The position numbers were made by a program, and so were the translations under genes. This document shows positions 41,588 to 50,796 of a stretch of 64,000 nucleotides of DNA, one piece after another (position 1 is the first letter of the stretch; each line of letters opens with the position of its first letter). The stretch covers positions 1,116,001 through 1,180,000 of the forward strand of contig CBDEUJ010000005.1 of NCBI GenBank assembly GCA_965243215.1, written 5' to 3'. Under the pieces are notes generated by a model. The model saw only the letters and a program-made list of their open reading frames with translations. It had not been told where the DNA came from and made no database searches. Source of the stretch: JAJEFO01 sp009843725. Lineage in GTDB: Bacteria > Pseudomonadota > Alphaproteobacteria > Rhodobacterales > Rhodobacteraceae.

Positions 41588-42466
41588 ATGCTTGACGAGG
41601 CTGACGACATCCATCCGCTCTTTGACGGCGCGCCTTCGACAACCGAGTTCCGGAAGCTCCGAAAGCGCATCGTCCGCAGCGTGCGCATGGCAATCGAGCA
41701 ATATGGCATGATCGAACGCGACGCTCGCTGGCTGGTCTGTCTCTCGGGCGGCAAGGACAGCTACACGCTCCTCGCTGCGCTGCATGAGCTCAAGTGGCGC
41801 GGACTCCTGCCGGTGGACATGCTTGCCTGCAATCTGGATCAAGGACAGCCGGGCTTCCCGTCAACCGTACTGCCGGATTTCCTCGACCGCATGCAGATCC
41901 CTCACAGGATCGAGTTCCAAGACACGTATTCCATCGTCACCGGGAAAATCCCGGCCAACAAGACCTACTGCGCACTCTGCTCCCGGCTGAGGCGCGGACA
42001 TCTCTATCGCATTGCCCGCGAAGAGGGGTGCTCGGCAATCGTGCTCGGTCACCACAGGGATGACATTCTCGAGACCTTCTTCATGAACCTCTTCCATGGC
42101 GGCCGGCTGGCGACGATGCCGCCGAAACTCCTGAACGAGGAAGGCGACCTGCTTGTCTGTCGCCCGCTTGCCCATGTGGCGGAAGCTGACTGCGCACGTT
42201 TTGCCGCAGCGATGAACTACCCCGTCATTCCCTGCGACCTGTGCGGCAGCCAGGACGGGCTGCAGCGCCAGCAGGTCAAGGCGATTCTGGATGAGTGGGA
42301 ACGGAACGCACCCGGTCGGCGGCAGGTCATGTTCCGCGCGTTGATGAACGCGCGTCCGTCGCACCTTCTCGACCCCCAGCTCTTCGACTTCACGCGCCTT
42401 GCCAGCAAACCCAAGGACACGAACGGCGTCGATTGCCTTGGATTCTCGGCAATGCCACCGCACTGA
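41588..42466 (+). CDS. ttcA: tRNA 2-thiocytidine(32) synthetase
   Basis: Thiolates cytidine 32 of several tRNAs using ATP and a 4Fe-4S cluster. 292 residues. The PP-loop is SGGKDS at 53-58, the cluster cysteines are Cys128 and Cys131 (YCALCSRLRRG) and Cys216/Cys219 (PCDLCGSQ), with GHHRDDILETFF typical of the family. The gene lies in the yidD-yidC interval; in many Rhodobacterales it also lies near yidC, as far as I recall, so it is probably native and the nuclease pair is the insertion. Confidence 0.95.
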   Translation: MLDEADDIHPLFDGAPSTTEFRKLRKRIVRSVRMAIEQYGMIERDARWLVCLSGGKDSYTLLAALHELKWRGLLPVDMLACNLDQGQPGFPSTVLPDFLDRMQIPHRIEFQDTYSIVTGKIPANKTYCALCSRLRRGHLYRIAREEGCSAIVLGHHRDDILETFFMNLFHGGRLATMPPKLLNEEGDLLVCRPLAHVAEADCARFAAAMNYPVIPCDLCGSQDGLQRQQVKAILDEWERNAPGRRQVMFRALMNARPSHLLDPQLFDFTRLASKPKDTNGVDCLGFSAMPPH

Positions 42467-43226
42467 AGCGATCCGTCGAAACCCGTCTTCTCTGGCCCAG
42501 CCTCGCCAGCGGGCGAATCCGCTGCTGCCCGAGCGATTCGCGGGGCGCCGCGCAACCTGAGCGCTTCAAGCCGGACTCTTGACATCAAGGCAACCGGAAC
42601 GCCCGCACTCGGCCATTTCCTGCCAAGGCCAATCAACGCGGCGTTGGACACGCCGCCGATCCTGCCTTTGATCGCCGTCTTGGCGAAATTGTTCCTGAGC
42701 CGCCTGGACACCCGTCCTCCATGACGTGACATTCGCAGATCGCGCCAATGGGCCAAGGCGATGGGGAGACGGATTCCTGTTTGAAAGGACCGCTTGCCTT
42801 TGCGCCTTCGGCGGCCACTGCAAGCGGTGCCTGGCCGGGACGTTCGCGCGGTTGCCTACTCACCTGCCGGAAGATCGCGCCGTTTCCTGATCGCGCATCC
42901 ACATGCGGGACGACATCTCTCTTGCAATCGGGAGGCATCGCAGATGCTTGGCGGCGCCTGGCTAAGGGCCGGTACCGCCGCGAAATCCACGGCGACGAGG
43001 GTCTGGCAACGTGCCAGCATGACGATGGCGTGCCGCGCACTGGCGGAAGTCCTTCCCTGGCCGCGGCAGCGAGCCGAATCGTGATGCCGCGTTCCGGCGC
43101 ATGCCCAAACGGATTGCCGGGTTCCCGGGTGGCAGCATCTACCGGGCCTTGCACCAAAACGCCTTGACCTTTTGGTCGCCGGACTATTGAACCACGAACG
43201 CGATTTGGGAAACTCCGGAAACGGCC
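42467..43226. other. Gene-poor stretch between ttcA and yidC
   Basis: About 760 bases. Long frames on both strands have compositions typical of GC-rich non-coding DNA and no recognisable motif; one minus-strand frame near 42600-42730 (SRRLRNNFAKTAIKGRIGG) may be the relic of a gene. A perfect 7-bp hairpin (GCGGCGT, loop TGGAC, ACGCCGC) is at 42638-42656. No RNase P, tmRNA or 4.5S RNA signature was seen. The yidC promoter must lie near the right end. Confidence 0.4.
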
Positions 43227-45227
43227 ATGGACGATCAGAACAAGAACTTGATCCTCGCGATGGTGCTGAGTTCCCTTGTGCTCGTCGTATGGATGATCTA
43301 TTTCGCGCCGGAGCCGATCGAGGCCCCAGGCTCCCAGCCGACAGATGCTTCCGCCACTGGAATCGAAGACAGCCAGGCAACGATCCCCGCCGCCGAATCC
43401 GGCGCTGAAGCCACTGCCGCAGCACCGCAGGGAGCCACGAACAAGTCGCCCGAAGCCGACCGCATTCCAATCGAGACTCCAAATGTCCAGGGCTCCGTCT
43501 CGCTGGCAGGCGGTCGCATCGACGAGCTTTCGCTCCACCACTACCACGTCACCCTGGACCCCTCCGCCGAGGAGGTCACGCTGTTTTCTCCCGTCGGCTC
43601 CGAGAACCCGTACTATGCGGTGTTCGGCTGGGTTCCCGGCGGCACTCTCAGCACCGAAGACGTGCCTGAAACTGACACGATATGGACGGTGGAAAGCGGA
43701 ACGACAATTGCGCCCGGGGCGCCTCTGGCCCTTCGCTGGGACAGCCCTTCAGGTCTGGTCTTTCGCCGCCAGATCGAGATTGACGACCGCTTTCTGTTCA
43801 CCGTAACGCAGACGGTCGAAAACCCCACCAGTCAGCCGGTCCGCCTTGCTCCGTACGGCCTTGTGGAACGCCACGGCGAACCCCAGGACCTCTCCGGCTT
43901 CTTCATCCTCCACGAGGGAGCGATCCGGCGCAATGACGGCCAGCTTGACGAAATCGACTACTCTGACATGCCGGACCTGTCCTACGATGATCGTTGGGGG
44001 CCGAGTGCGGACGTTGTCCAGGTCGAGTCCAGCGGCTGGGTGGGCTTCACGGATCACTACTGGATGACAGCGCTGATCCCGGAGCAGGGGATTCCCTTCA
44101 CCAGCGTCGTCCAATACCGGCCGGAGGCAGACATCTACCGCACCGCAGCCCGAATGCCGACGGTGACGGTCCCGCCGGATGGCTCATCGAGCGCCACGAC
44201 CCGCCTCTTTGCGGGGGCGAAGGAGTGGGACACGATTCGCGATTACGAAGCCGGTCGCCGAATCGAGGGCTTCAGCGACTCGCTTGCCTATTTCATGGGC
44301 TTCGGCGGCGACGCGCAGGTCGAAGGCTTCATCGATTCCATCGACTGGGGCTGGTTCTATTTCCTGACCAAGCCAATCTTCTTCGCACTGCACGAGCTCA
44401 ATGCCGTGATCGGCAACACGGGCTGGGCAATCATCTGCCTGACCCTGCTGATCAAGGCACTGCTCTTCCCGCTGGCGCGAAAGTCATACGTCTCGATGGC
44501 CCGGATGAAGGAACTCCAGCCCGAGATGCAGGTCCTGAAGGAACGTGCCGGCGACGACCGCCAGAAGCTGCAGCAGGAAATGATGGCGCTTTACAAGAAG
44601 GAAAAGGTCAATCCCGCCGCCGGATGCCTGCCCATCCTTCTGCAGATCCCGATCTTCTTCTCGCTCTACAAGGTGATCTTTGTCACAATCGAGCTTCGCC
44701 ATGCCCCGTGGTTCGGACCATTCCAGGACCTGTCCGCCCCCGATCCGACGTCCATCATGAACCTGTTCGGCATCCTGCCGTTCCCGGCGCCCGGACCCGA
44801 CACCATTCTCAGCCTGATATTCATCGGCATCCTGCCGATCATTCTCGGTGTCTCCATGTGGATGCAGCAGAAGCTGAACCCGGCCCCCACGGACCCGACC
44901 CAGCAAATGATCTTCGCGTGGATGCCCTGGATCTTCATGTTCATGCTGGGCAGCTTTGCAAGCGGGCTTGTGATCTACTGGATCGCCAACAACGTGATCA
45001 CCTTTGCCCAGCAATACGTCATCATGCGAGGACACGGATACCGGCCGGACATTTGGGGCAACATCCGCGGAACGACAAAGCCTGAAGAACCTGCCAAGGC
45101 CAAGAATGACAATGCATCGAAAGCGGAATCGGCATCAGATGAACCAGCGGATCAGCCGCCGGCAAAGCCTGAGCACAAGCCGGCCCGAAAGCGCTCCGGC
45201 AAGAAGAAATCCCGCAAGAAGCGATGA
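43227..45227 (+). CDS. yidC: Membrane protein insertase YidC
   Basis: Inner-membrane insertase of the Oxa1/YidC family, working alone or with SecYEG. 666 residues, long because of an acidic, low-complexity linker (about 30-95). TM1 is about 8-25. The periplasmic P1 domain is about 95-330, then conserved TM2-TM6 (VIGNTGWAIICLTLLIKALLF, PILLQIPIFFSLYKVIF and later helices). The end is a Lys/Arg-rich tail binding ribosomes. Start ATG at 43227. The MOSC gene overlaps the stop as ATGA. Confidence 0.96.
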   Translation: MDDQNKNLILAMVLSSLVLVVWMIYFAPEPIEAPGSQPTDASATGIEDSQATIPAAESGAEATAAAPQGATNKSPEADRIPIETPNVQGSVSLAGGRIDELSLHHYHVTLDPSAEEVTLFSPVGSENPYYAVFGWVPGGTLSTEDVPETDTIWTVESGTTIAPGAPLALRWDSPSGLVFRRQIEIDDRFLFTVTQTVENPTSQPVRLAPYGLVERHGEPQDLSGFFILHEGAIRRNDGQLDEIDYSDMPDLSYDDRWGPSADVVQVESSGWVGFTDHYWMTALIPEQGIPFTSVVQYRPEADIYRTAARMPTVTVPPDGSSSATTRLFAGAKEWDTIRDYEAGRRIEGFSDSLAYFMGFGGDAQVEGFIDSIDWGWFYFLTKPIFFALHELNAVIGNTGWAIICLTLLIKALLFPLARKSYVSMARMKELQPEMQVLKERAGDDRQKLQQEMMALYKKEKVNPAAGCLPILLQIPIFFSLYKVIFVTIELRHAPWFGPFQDLSAPDPTSIMNLFGILPFPAPGPDTILSLIFIGILPIILGVSMWMQQKLNPAPTDPTQQMIFAWMPWIFMFMLGSFASGLVIYWIANNVITFAQQYVIMRGHGYRPDIWGNIRGTTKPEEPAKAKNDNASKAESASDEPADQPPAKPEHKPARKRSGKKKSRKKR

Positions 45228-45973
45228 ACGCTACGCTTGACCGCATCGTCCGACATCCACTGAAGGCGATCGGACGAGAGGAACTGAGCCGCACCATCCT
45301 GACGCGTGGCCAATGGCTCCCGATGGACCGGGTCTGGGCAGTGGCCCACGAACGTTCGAAGCTGGACCAGGGCTGGGTTCCGAAGGCGAACTTCCTGCGT
45401 GGGGTGACCGAACCGAAGCTGATGGCCATCGCCTGCGTCTGGAATGAATCGCTGAACCGCCTGACGCTCGTTCACCCCAAGGCAGGCCAGATCTCGATCT
45501 GTCCCGACTCCGAGGCGGACACTTCTCTCCTTCTCGACTGGCTTTCGCACATCTGGCCTGAAGACCTGCCCCAGCCCACCGGAATCTATCGCGCCGCGGA
45601 CGCGAATCTCACGGATACGCCGGACCCTTGGATTTCGATCAATTCGTTGGCGTCGAACCATGACTTGTCGCAAAGGTTGGGACAGAATCTGTCGATCCAC
45701 CGCTGGCGTGGCAACCTCTGGATCGAGGGCCTGACCCCTTGGGAGGAGAAGAGCTGGGTCGGCAAGGACATCCAGGTCGGCGAAGCCGTGCTGCGAGTGC
45801 AATGCGAGATCACGCGATGCAAGGCAACGATGGCCAACCCCGACACGGGACGCCGTGACGTGGACACGCTTGGCGCGCTCCAGGCGCTTGGCCACCAGGA
45901 ATTCGGAGTCTACGCCGAGGTGATCCGGGATGGCGAAATCGTTGCGGGCGATGCAGTTGAGGTCGCGACATGA
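45224..45973 (+). CDS. MOSC-domain protein
   Basis: A 249-residue protein with an N-terminal MOSC beta-barrel-like half and a MOSC domain (about 130-245), the fold that carries the molybdenum cofactor sulfur-relay cysteine. The conserved Cys is in QCEITRCKATMANPDTGRRD. The exact role is unknown; MOSC proteins are linked to molybdenum or N-hydroxylated substrate reduction. Starts inside the yidC stop (ATGA), and its own stop overlaps ysxC (ATGA). The same order is seen in other Rhodobacterales. Confidence 0.9.
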   Translation: MNATLDRIVRHPLKAIGREELSRTILTRGQWLPMDRVWAVAHERSKLDQGWVPKANFLRGVTEPKLMAIACVWNESLNRLTLVHPKAGQISICPDSEADTSLLLDWLSHIWPEDLPQPTGIYRAADANLTDTPDPWISINSLASNHDLSQRLGQNLSIHRWRGNLWIEGLTPWEEKSWVGKDIQVGEAVLRVQCEITRCKATMANPDTGRRDVDTLGALQALGHQEFGVYAEVIRDGEIVAGDAVEVAT

Positions 45974-46620
45974 CGTCTCTTCCGTTTCCGCTTGCAGCGG
46001 CGGATGCCTCCGAACTCAAGGCTGGCCGCGAGCTCTTTGCCAGGGGCACGGAGTTCCTGAAGGGGGTCGTCGCCATGGACGGACTGCCGCCCGCCGACAG
46101 GATCGAGTTCTGTTTCGCGGGCCGCTCGAATGTCGGCAAGTCCACGCTGATCAACGCGGTGACTGGAAGAAAGGCGCTTGCCCGCACCTCGAACACGCCC
46201 GGCAGGACCCAGGAAATCAACTATTTCACGCTGGCCGACAGCCACTACCTTGTGGACTTGCCGGGCTATGGATTTGCGAAGGCGCCACTGAAGGTGGTCG
46301 AGAACTGGCAGAGGCTGCTCAAGTCCTATCTTGCCGGACGTGCCACGCTTCGCCGCGCGTTCGTGCTGATCGACGCACGCCACGGCATCAAGCCGGTTGA
46401 CGAGGAAATCCTGACCCTGCTGGACACCTCGGCAGTTGCCTTCCAGATCGTGCTGACCAAGGCCGACAAGGCAAGGGCGAAGGATCGGGACAACCTGCTT
46501 CGGCGCCTGCGGAAAGCGCTCCAGACGCACCCTGCCGCATTTCCGGAAATCGTGCTGACGTCCTCGGAGACGGGTGAGGGCGTCGAGGTGCTGCGCACGA
46601 TCATTTCCGGTTCAGCTTGA
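45970..46620 (+). CDS. ysxC: Ribosome biogenesis GTPase YsxC/EngB
   Basis: GTPase needed for 50S subunit assembly. 216 residues. G1 is GRSNVGKST, G2 region ARTSNTPGRTQEIN, G3 DLPGYGFAK, G4 TKADK and G5 TSSETGEG. N-terminal extension of about 30 residues as in other alphaproteobacteria. It overlaps the MOSC stop as ATGA and argB follows. Confidence 0.95.
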   Translation: MTSLPFPLAAADASELKAGRELFARGTEFLKGVVAMDGLPPADRIEFCFAGRSNVGKSTLINAVTGRKALARTSNTPGRTQEINYFTLADSHYLVDLPGYGFAKAPLKVVENWQRLLKSYLAGRATLRRAFVLIDARHGIKPVDEEILTLLDTSAVAFQIVLTKADKARAKDRDNLLRRLRKALQTHPAAFPEIVLTSSETGEGVEVLRTIISGSA

Positions 46621-46667
46621 GCCCGGCACGGCGAAAGCGTACTGAAACCCTGCAAGGGGCAATTCCG

Positions 46668-47534
46668 ATGAGAACCCGAGACATGAACCGCGACTGGATC
46701 GCAACGGCAAGGACCCTGAACGAAGCCCTGCCCTACCTGCAGCGCTACGATGGCGCGACGGTTGTCATCAAGTTTGGCGGCAGCGCGATGGGCGATGCCG
46801 ACGCCATTGCCAGCTTCGCGCGCGACATCGTGCTGATGCGGCAGGTCGGCGTGAACCCGGTGATCGTTCACGGGGGCGGGCCGATGATCGGGGCAATGCT
46901 CGACAAGCTTGGCATCAAGACCGAATTCGTGCGTGGAAAGCGGATCACGGATCAGGCAACCGCCGAAGTCGTTGAAATGGTGCTTTCCGGACTCGTGAAC
47001 AAGCGGATCGTGCAGGCCATCAACGCCGAAGGCGGACGGGCGCTCGGTCTCTCGGGGAAGGACGCCAACCTGATGATCTGTGACCAGGCCGAACCGGATC
47101 TCGGTCTGGTGGGCGAACCCGCCGAATTGGATCCAGGCATCCTGCGCACCTTGATGGAAGCCGAGTTGATTCCGGTCATCGCGCCACTTGGAGCGGGGCG
47201 GAACGGCGAGACGCTCAATGTCAACGGCGACACCGCGGCGGGCGCCATTGCGGCAAGCCTGGACGCCGACCGGTTGCTTCTCCTCACCGATGTGCCCGGG
47301 GTGATGAATGCCGAAGGAGAAGTCGTGACAGAGATCACGCCTGAGCAAGTCCGCAAGCTGACGAGGGATGGCGTCATCGCCGACGGAATGGTGCCCAAGA
47401 CCGAAACCGCGCTTGCTGCCATTGCCGGCGGCGTGCGTGCCGTCGTCATTCTTGACGGGCGCGCGCCGAACGCCTGCCTCCTGGAACTGTTCACCGAGCA
47501 CGGCGCCGGCAGCTTGATTCGCAAGGCGCGATAG
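46668..47534 (+). CDS. argB: Acetylglutamate kinase
   Basis: Phosphorylates N-acetylglutamate, second step of arginine synthesis, often under feedback control by arginine. 288 residues from the ATG at 46668, which has CAAGGGGC upstream; a second Met at 46683 is possible. Motifs are VVIKFGGSAMGD at 28-39, VIVHGGGPMIGAMLD, and GAIAASLDADRLLLLTDVPGV for ATP binding. A frame 17 codons longer reaches into ysxC but is not conserved. Confidence 0.95.
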   Translation: MRTRDMNRDWIATARTLNEALPYLQRYDGATVVIKFGGSAMGDADAIASFARDIVLMRQVGVNPVIVHGGGPMIGAMLDKLGIKTEFVRGKRITDQATAEVVEMVLSGLVNKRIVQAINAEGGRALGLSGKDANLMICDQAEPDLGLVGEPAELDPGILRTLMEAELIPVIAPLGAGRNGETLNVNGDTAAGAIAASLDADRLLLLTDVPGVMNAEGEVVTEITPEQVRKLTRDGVIADGMVPKTETALAAIAGGVRAVVILDGRAPNACLLELFTEHGAGSLIRKAR

Positions 47535-47677
47535 CAGCGATTCCAGCGGTCCCGTCCGTCTGCGCCGACGCGGAGCCCGCCGCACTGCAGTGACGTGGCT
47601 TCCGCCCTGCACGCCTTTCCTTGTCGCACCGTCTTTCGGACCTGCCAATTGCAAGGACAAAGTCGCTCAACCGCAAG

Positions 47678-47706
47678 TTGAATACCAGGCCGGCTGCAAA
47701 TACCGT
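47678..47706 (+). promoter_or_regulatory. Candidate promoter of the acyl-CoA synthetase
   Basis: TTGAAT (47678-47683), 17 bases, TACCGT (47701-47706), 42 bases before the ATG at 47749. Spacing is good and the -10 is moderate. Confidence 0.4.
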
Positions 47707-47748
47707 TGAAACAGGCGAGGGATTCGCTCGCAATGCGAGGAGGACGCA

Positions 47749-49512
47749 ATGTCTGTCCCGAACGAGAGTCTTTCTGACCAAAGCCGGGCAACATGCCAGC
47801 CATCCGGATCAGATCCCGCCGCCTTGGGGTCGCCCCTCGACGGGCGTTCCCATGTCAGGGGCGAGACGACCACCGATCTCGAACACGTCACGATCCCCCG
47901 GATGTTCCGGAGAGCCGTGTCACGGCACGGGCCAAAGGATGCCTTGGTGTTCTGCGAGACCGGAGAGCGGAAAAGCTACCACGACTTCGGCAGGGACATC
48001 GACGCCCTTGCATCCGGGCTTCTCGCCTTGGGGCTGCAGAAGGGGGACCGCGTTGGAATCTGGTCACCCAACAGGTACGAGTGGATCCTGATCCAGTTCG
48101 CCACTGCCCGGATCGGAGCGATCCTGGTGAACGTCAATCCCGCATACCGGATTGGGGAACTGGAATTCGTGCTCAACAAGGTCGGCTGCAAGGCACTCGT
48201 CCTGGCGCCGTCGTTCAAGTCATCCGATTATCTCTCGATGATCATGGAACTGGCCCCGGAACTGGAGTCGTGCGAGCCAGGCCAGTTGAACGCCGCAAGG
48301 CTGCCGGCCCTCGGAAGCGTGATCGTGACGGGGGCGGATCCCGGGCCCGGCGCGTTCACCTTCGACGAGGTTCGTGATCTCGGCGGCCCGGCGCAGCAAC
48401 GGCGCCTCCATGCCATCGACGGCTCGCTCAGCCCGGACGATGCCATCAACATCCAGTTCACGTCCGGCACCACGGGTGCGCCGAAAGGAGCGACTCTCTC
48501 TCACCACAACATCGTCAACAACGCGCGGTTCGTGACCGACCGCATCAGGCTGACGGACGCGGACCGGCTGTGCATTCCGGTGCCGCTCTATCACTGCTTC
48601 GGCATGGTCATGGGAGTCCTGGGCGCGGTGAGCAAGGGGGCGGCGATGATCTTCCCGGGCGAAGCATTCGAGCCGCGCGCAACGCTTCAGGCCCTGTCCA
48701 AAGAGCGCTGCACGGCGGTCTATGGCGTGCCAACGATGTTCGTGGCCATGCTGCAGGAGCTCGAGGGCGAAAGCCTTGACCTCGGATCCCTGCGTACCGG
48801 CATCATGGCCGGCGCTCCCTGCCCGACGGAAGTCATGGAACAGATCTCCACGCGCATGAACCTGCGCGAGATTACGATCTGCTACGGCATGACCGAGACA
48901 TCGCCCGTTTCCTTTCAGAGCCTTGTCGATGACCCGATGGACAAGCGCTGTGCCACGGTGGGCCGCGTGCACCCGCATCTTGAAGTGAAGATCGTGGACC
49001 CTGGGGGCAATGTCGTCCCTGTCGGCGAACGGGGCGAGCTCTGCACGCGCGGCTACGCGGTCATGAAAGGCTACTGGGACGACGAGGAACAAACCCGTGA
49101 GAGCATCGTTGGCGGATGGATGCACACGGGCGATCTTGCGACCCTGGACGGCGAAGGCTACTGCTCGATCGTCGGCCGCGTGAAGGACATGATCATCCGC
49201 GGCGGCGAGAACGTCTATCCGCGCGAGATCGAGGAGTTCCTGTTCCGCCATCCGGATGTCTCGGTGGCACAGGTGTTCGGGATCCCGGACGAGAGATACG
49301 GCGAGGAAGTGTGTGCCTGGATCATTCCGAAGCCGGGCGCGTCACTGACGGAAGACGCAGTCAGGGAATTCTGCCGGGAGCAGATTGCGCACTACAAGGT
49401 CCCCAGGCATGTCCGCATCGTTGAGGAGATCCCGATGACCATCTCGGGCAAGCCGCAGAAGTTCGTGATGCGGGACCGCATGGTGGAATTGCTGTCCGGT
49501 CCGGCGAAATGA
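47749..49512 (+). CDS. Acyl-CoA synthetase (AMP-binding)
   Basis: ANL-superfamily enzyme that forms acyl-AMP and then acyl-CoA. 587 residues, like medium-chain ACSF2-type ligases; chain length preference is not certain. Motifs are the P-loop FTSGTTGAPKG near 243-253, YGMTETSP, GWMHTGDLATLD with the adenylate Asp, and the A10-like lysine region ISGKPQKFVMRD. The first 45 residues are extra relative to most homologues; a later start is possible. The start is an ATG and a candidate promoter lies upstream. Confidence 0.88.
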   Translation: MSVPNESLSDQSRATCQPSGSDPAALGSPLDGRSHVRGETTTDLEHVTIPRMFRRAVSRHGPKDALVFCETGERKSYHDFGRDIDALASGLLALGLQKGDRVGIWSPNRYEWILIQFATARIGAILVNVNPAYRIGELEFVLNKVGCKALVLAPSFKSSDYLSMIMELAPELESCEPGQLNAARLPALGSVIVTGADPGPGAFTFDEVRDLGGPAQQRRLHAIDGSLSPDDAINIQFTSGTTGAPKGATLSHHNIVNNARFVTDRIRLTDADRLCIPVPLYHCFGMVMGVLGAVSKGAAMIFPGEAFEPRATLQALSKERCTAVYGVPTMFVAMLQELEGESLDLGSLRTGIMAGAPCPTEVMEQISTRMNLREITICYGMTETSPVSFQSLVDDPMDKRCATVGRVHPHLEVKIVDPGGNVVPVGERGELCTRGYAVMKGYWDDEEQTRESIVGGWMHTGDLATLDGEGYCSIVGRVKDMIIRGGENVYPREIEEFLFRHPDVSVAQVFGIPDERYGEEVCAWIIPKPGASLTEDAVREFCREQIAHYKVPRHVRIVEEIPMTISGKPQKFVMRDRMVELLSGPAK

Positions 49513-49579
49513 CCGCTTCTGGCCACTCTTGCCAACTCGAAAACGTCGATGCCCGTTGGGAGCCATCGGCTGGCAACCC

Positions 49580-50221
49580 ATGATGATCAAGGAGGTGACG
49601 AAGGCGGCCCGTTCGGAACGACTGGACGTGTTCGGCCTGCTTCACGCGGAACCCGATGACGGCATCGGGGAGGGAACCATCGTGCTCCTCGGCCCCGCCG
49701 AACCCGGATTCTGGCCCCATGTGACGGCATCTCCCGAATTCTGCGACGGCGAGCCCGATCCCCTGGACCGCTGGTCCGCGCGCGTGGTCAAGCGAATCGC
49801 GGCGAACGCAGGTGGCGAGGCACTGCTCCCCTTCGGAACGCCGGCACGACCATTCACCCGCTGGGCGCTCAGGAGCGGGCAGGCATTTGTCTCGCCGGTC
49901 TTGCTGCTGGTTCATGCCCGCGCAGGCCTCTTCGTGTCATACAGGGGCGCCGTTCTGCTGCCCAAGCTGCTGGAGCTTCCGAATCCGCCAGCCCGTCCCT
50001 GCGATGCATGCAAGGCGAAACCCTGCCTCTCGGCCTGTCCGGTCTCGGCGCTTGTCAGAGACCGCTATGATCTTCCGGCCTGCCATGCCTATCTTGAAAC
50101 TGACGCAGGCCAGGATTGCATGTCTCGTGGATGCGCCGTGCGCCGGTCTTGCCCACTGGGACGCAATTATCCCAGAATGGAGATACAGTCGGCCCATCAC
50201 ATGAAGGCATTTCATCCGTGA
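49580..50221 (+). CDS. 4Fe-4S ferredoxin-type protein
   Basis: About 213 residues. A single 4Fe-4S motif is in the C-terminal third (PCDACKAKPCLSACPVSAL, spacing Cx2Cx4Cx3CP), followed by three further cysteines (CMSRGCAVRRSCPLG) that may support a second cluster. The N-terminal 130 residues have no known domain. Function unknown; I do not recognise a named family beyond the ferredoxin-like motif. The start is uncertain: ATGs at 49580 and 49583 are tandem and no ribosome-binding site is well placed. The stop overlaps the next GTG as GTGA. Confidence 0.68.
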   Translation: MMIKEVTKAARSERLDVFGLLHAEPDDGIGEGTIVLLGPAEPGFWPHVTASPEFCDGEPDPLDRWSARVVKRIAANAGGEALLPFGTPARPFTRWALRSGQAFVSPVLLLVHARAGLFVSYRGAVLLPKLLELPNPPARPCDACKAKPCLSACPVSALVRDRYDLPACHAYLETDAGQDCMSRGCAVRRSCPLGRNYPRMEIQSAHHMKAFHP

Positions 50222-50721
50222 CACTCACGCTCATCCTGACGCGACATGCGAAATCATCATGGAACGATCCTACCCTGGACGACTTTGACCGCAGCCTGAG
50301 CGGACGGGGACGGAAGTCGGCGCCGCTGATCGGGCAGTGGCTGATCGAGCGCGGACACGTGCCGGAAGTCGTCGTTGCTTCGGGTGCAAGGCGCACCGTG
50401 GAGACATGGGAAGGCATGGCATCAGCCATGCCCGAGGCAACAGTGCTGGAACATAACACGGCACTCTTTCACGCGGGCGCAGGCACCATTCTGGGAGTCC
50501 TGCGCGAACAGGCCGTCGCCAGGGTCATGCTGATCGGCCACAACCCGGGATTCGCCGACTTCGCAAACCGGATCGTCGTGCAGCCCCCCAGACATGACAG
50601 GTTCAATGACTATCCGACGGCCGCAACGGCCGTGATCGAGTTCGAACGCGAAAGCTGGGCGCAGGTACGCTGGGGCAGCGGCAGGATCCTGGATTTCGTC
50701 GTGCCCCGCGAACTGAAGTGA
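50218..50721 (+). CDS. SixA-like histidine phosphatase
   Basis: A 167-residue phosphohistidine phosphatase of the SixA branch of histidine phosphatases. The phosphate-binding His is His10 in LTRHAKSSWND, the second His is in MLIGHNPGFADFANR, and GRGRKSAPLIGQWL is the typical helix. SixA removes phosphate from phosphotransferase-type His. The GTG start overlaps the 4Fe-4S gene stop as GTGA. It is convergent with the amino acid ABC gene aapP, 75 bases apart. Confidence 0.88.
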   Translation: MTLTLILTRHAKSSWNDPTLDDFDRSLSGRGRKSAPLIGQWLIERGHVPEVVVASGARRTVETWEGMASAMPEATVLEHNTALFHAGAGTILGVLREQAVARVMLIGHNPGFADFANRIVVQPPRHDRFNDYPTAATAVIEFERESWAQVRWGSGRILDFVVPRELK

Positions 50722-50796
50722 CGCCAGCACGAAACACTGACGCCGCCTGCGGGCGACCGCGGATCGGCGGAGGCGCCGGGACGAAGGCCTCTCGCC

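Noticed and set aside
42741..43170. Possible RNase P RNA or other large structural RNA
   Set aside because: The conserved core sequences of RNase P RNA were not found, and no consistent long-range pairing was seen by eye. Kept only as an open question.
42633..43547. Open frame of about 304 codons on the minus strand across the ttcA-yidC gap
   Set aside because: It overlaps the yidC start and reads through the conserved first helix in reverse. Its protein is Arg/Ser rich with no domain.
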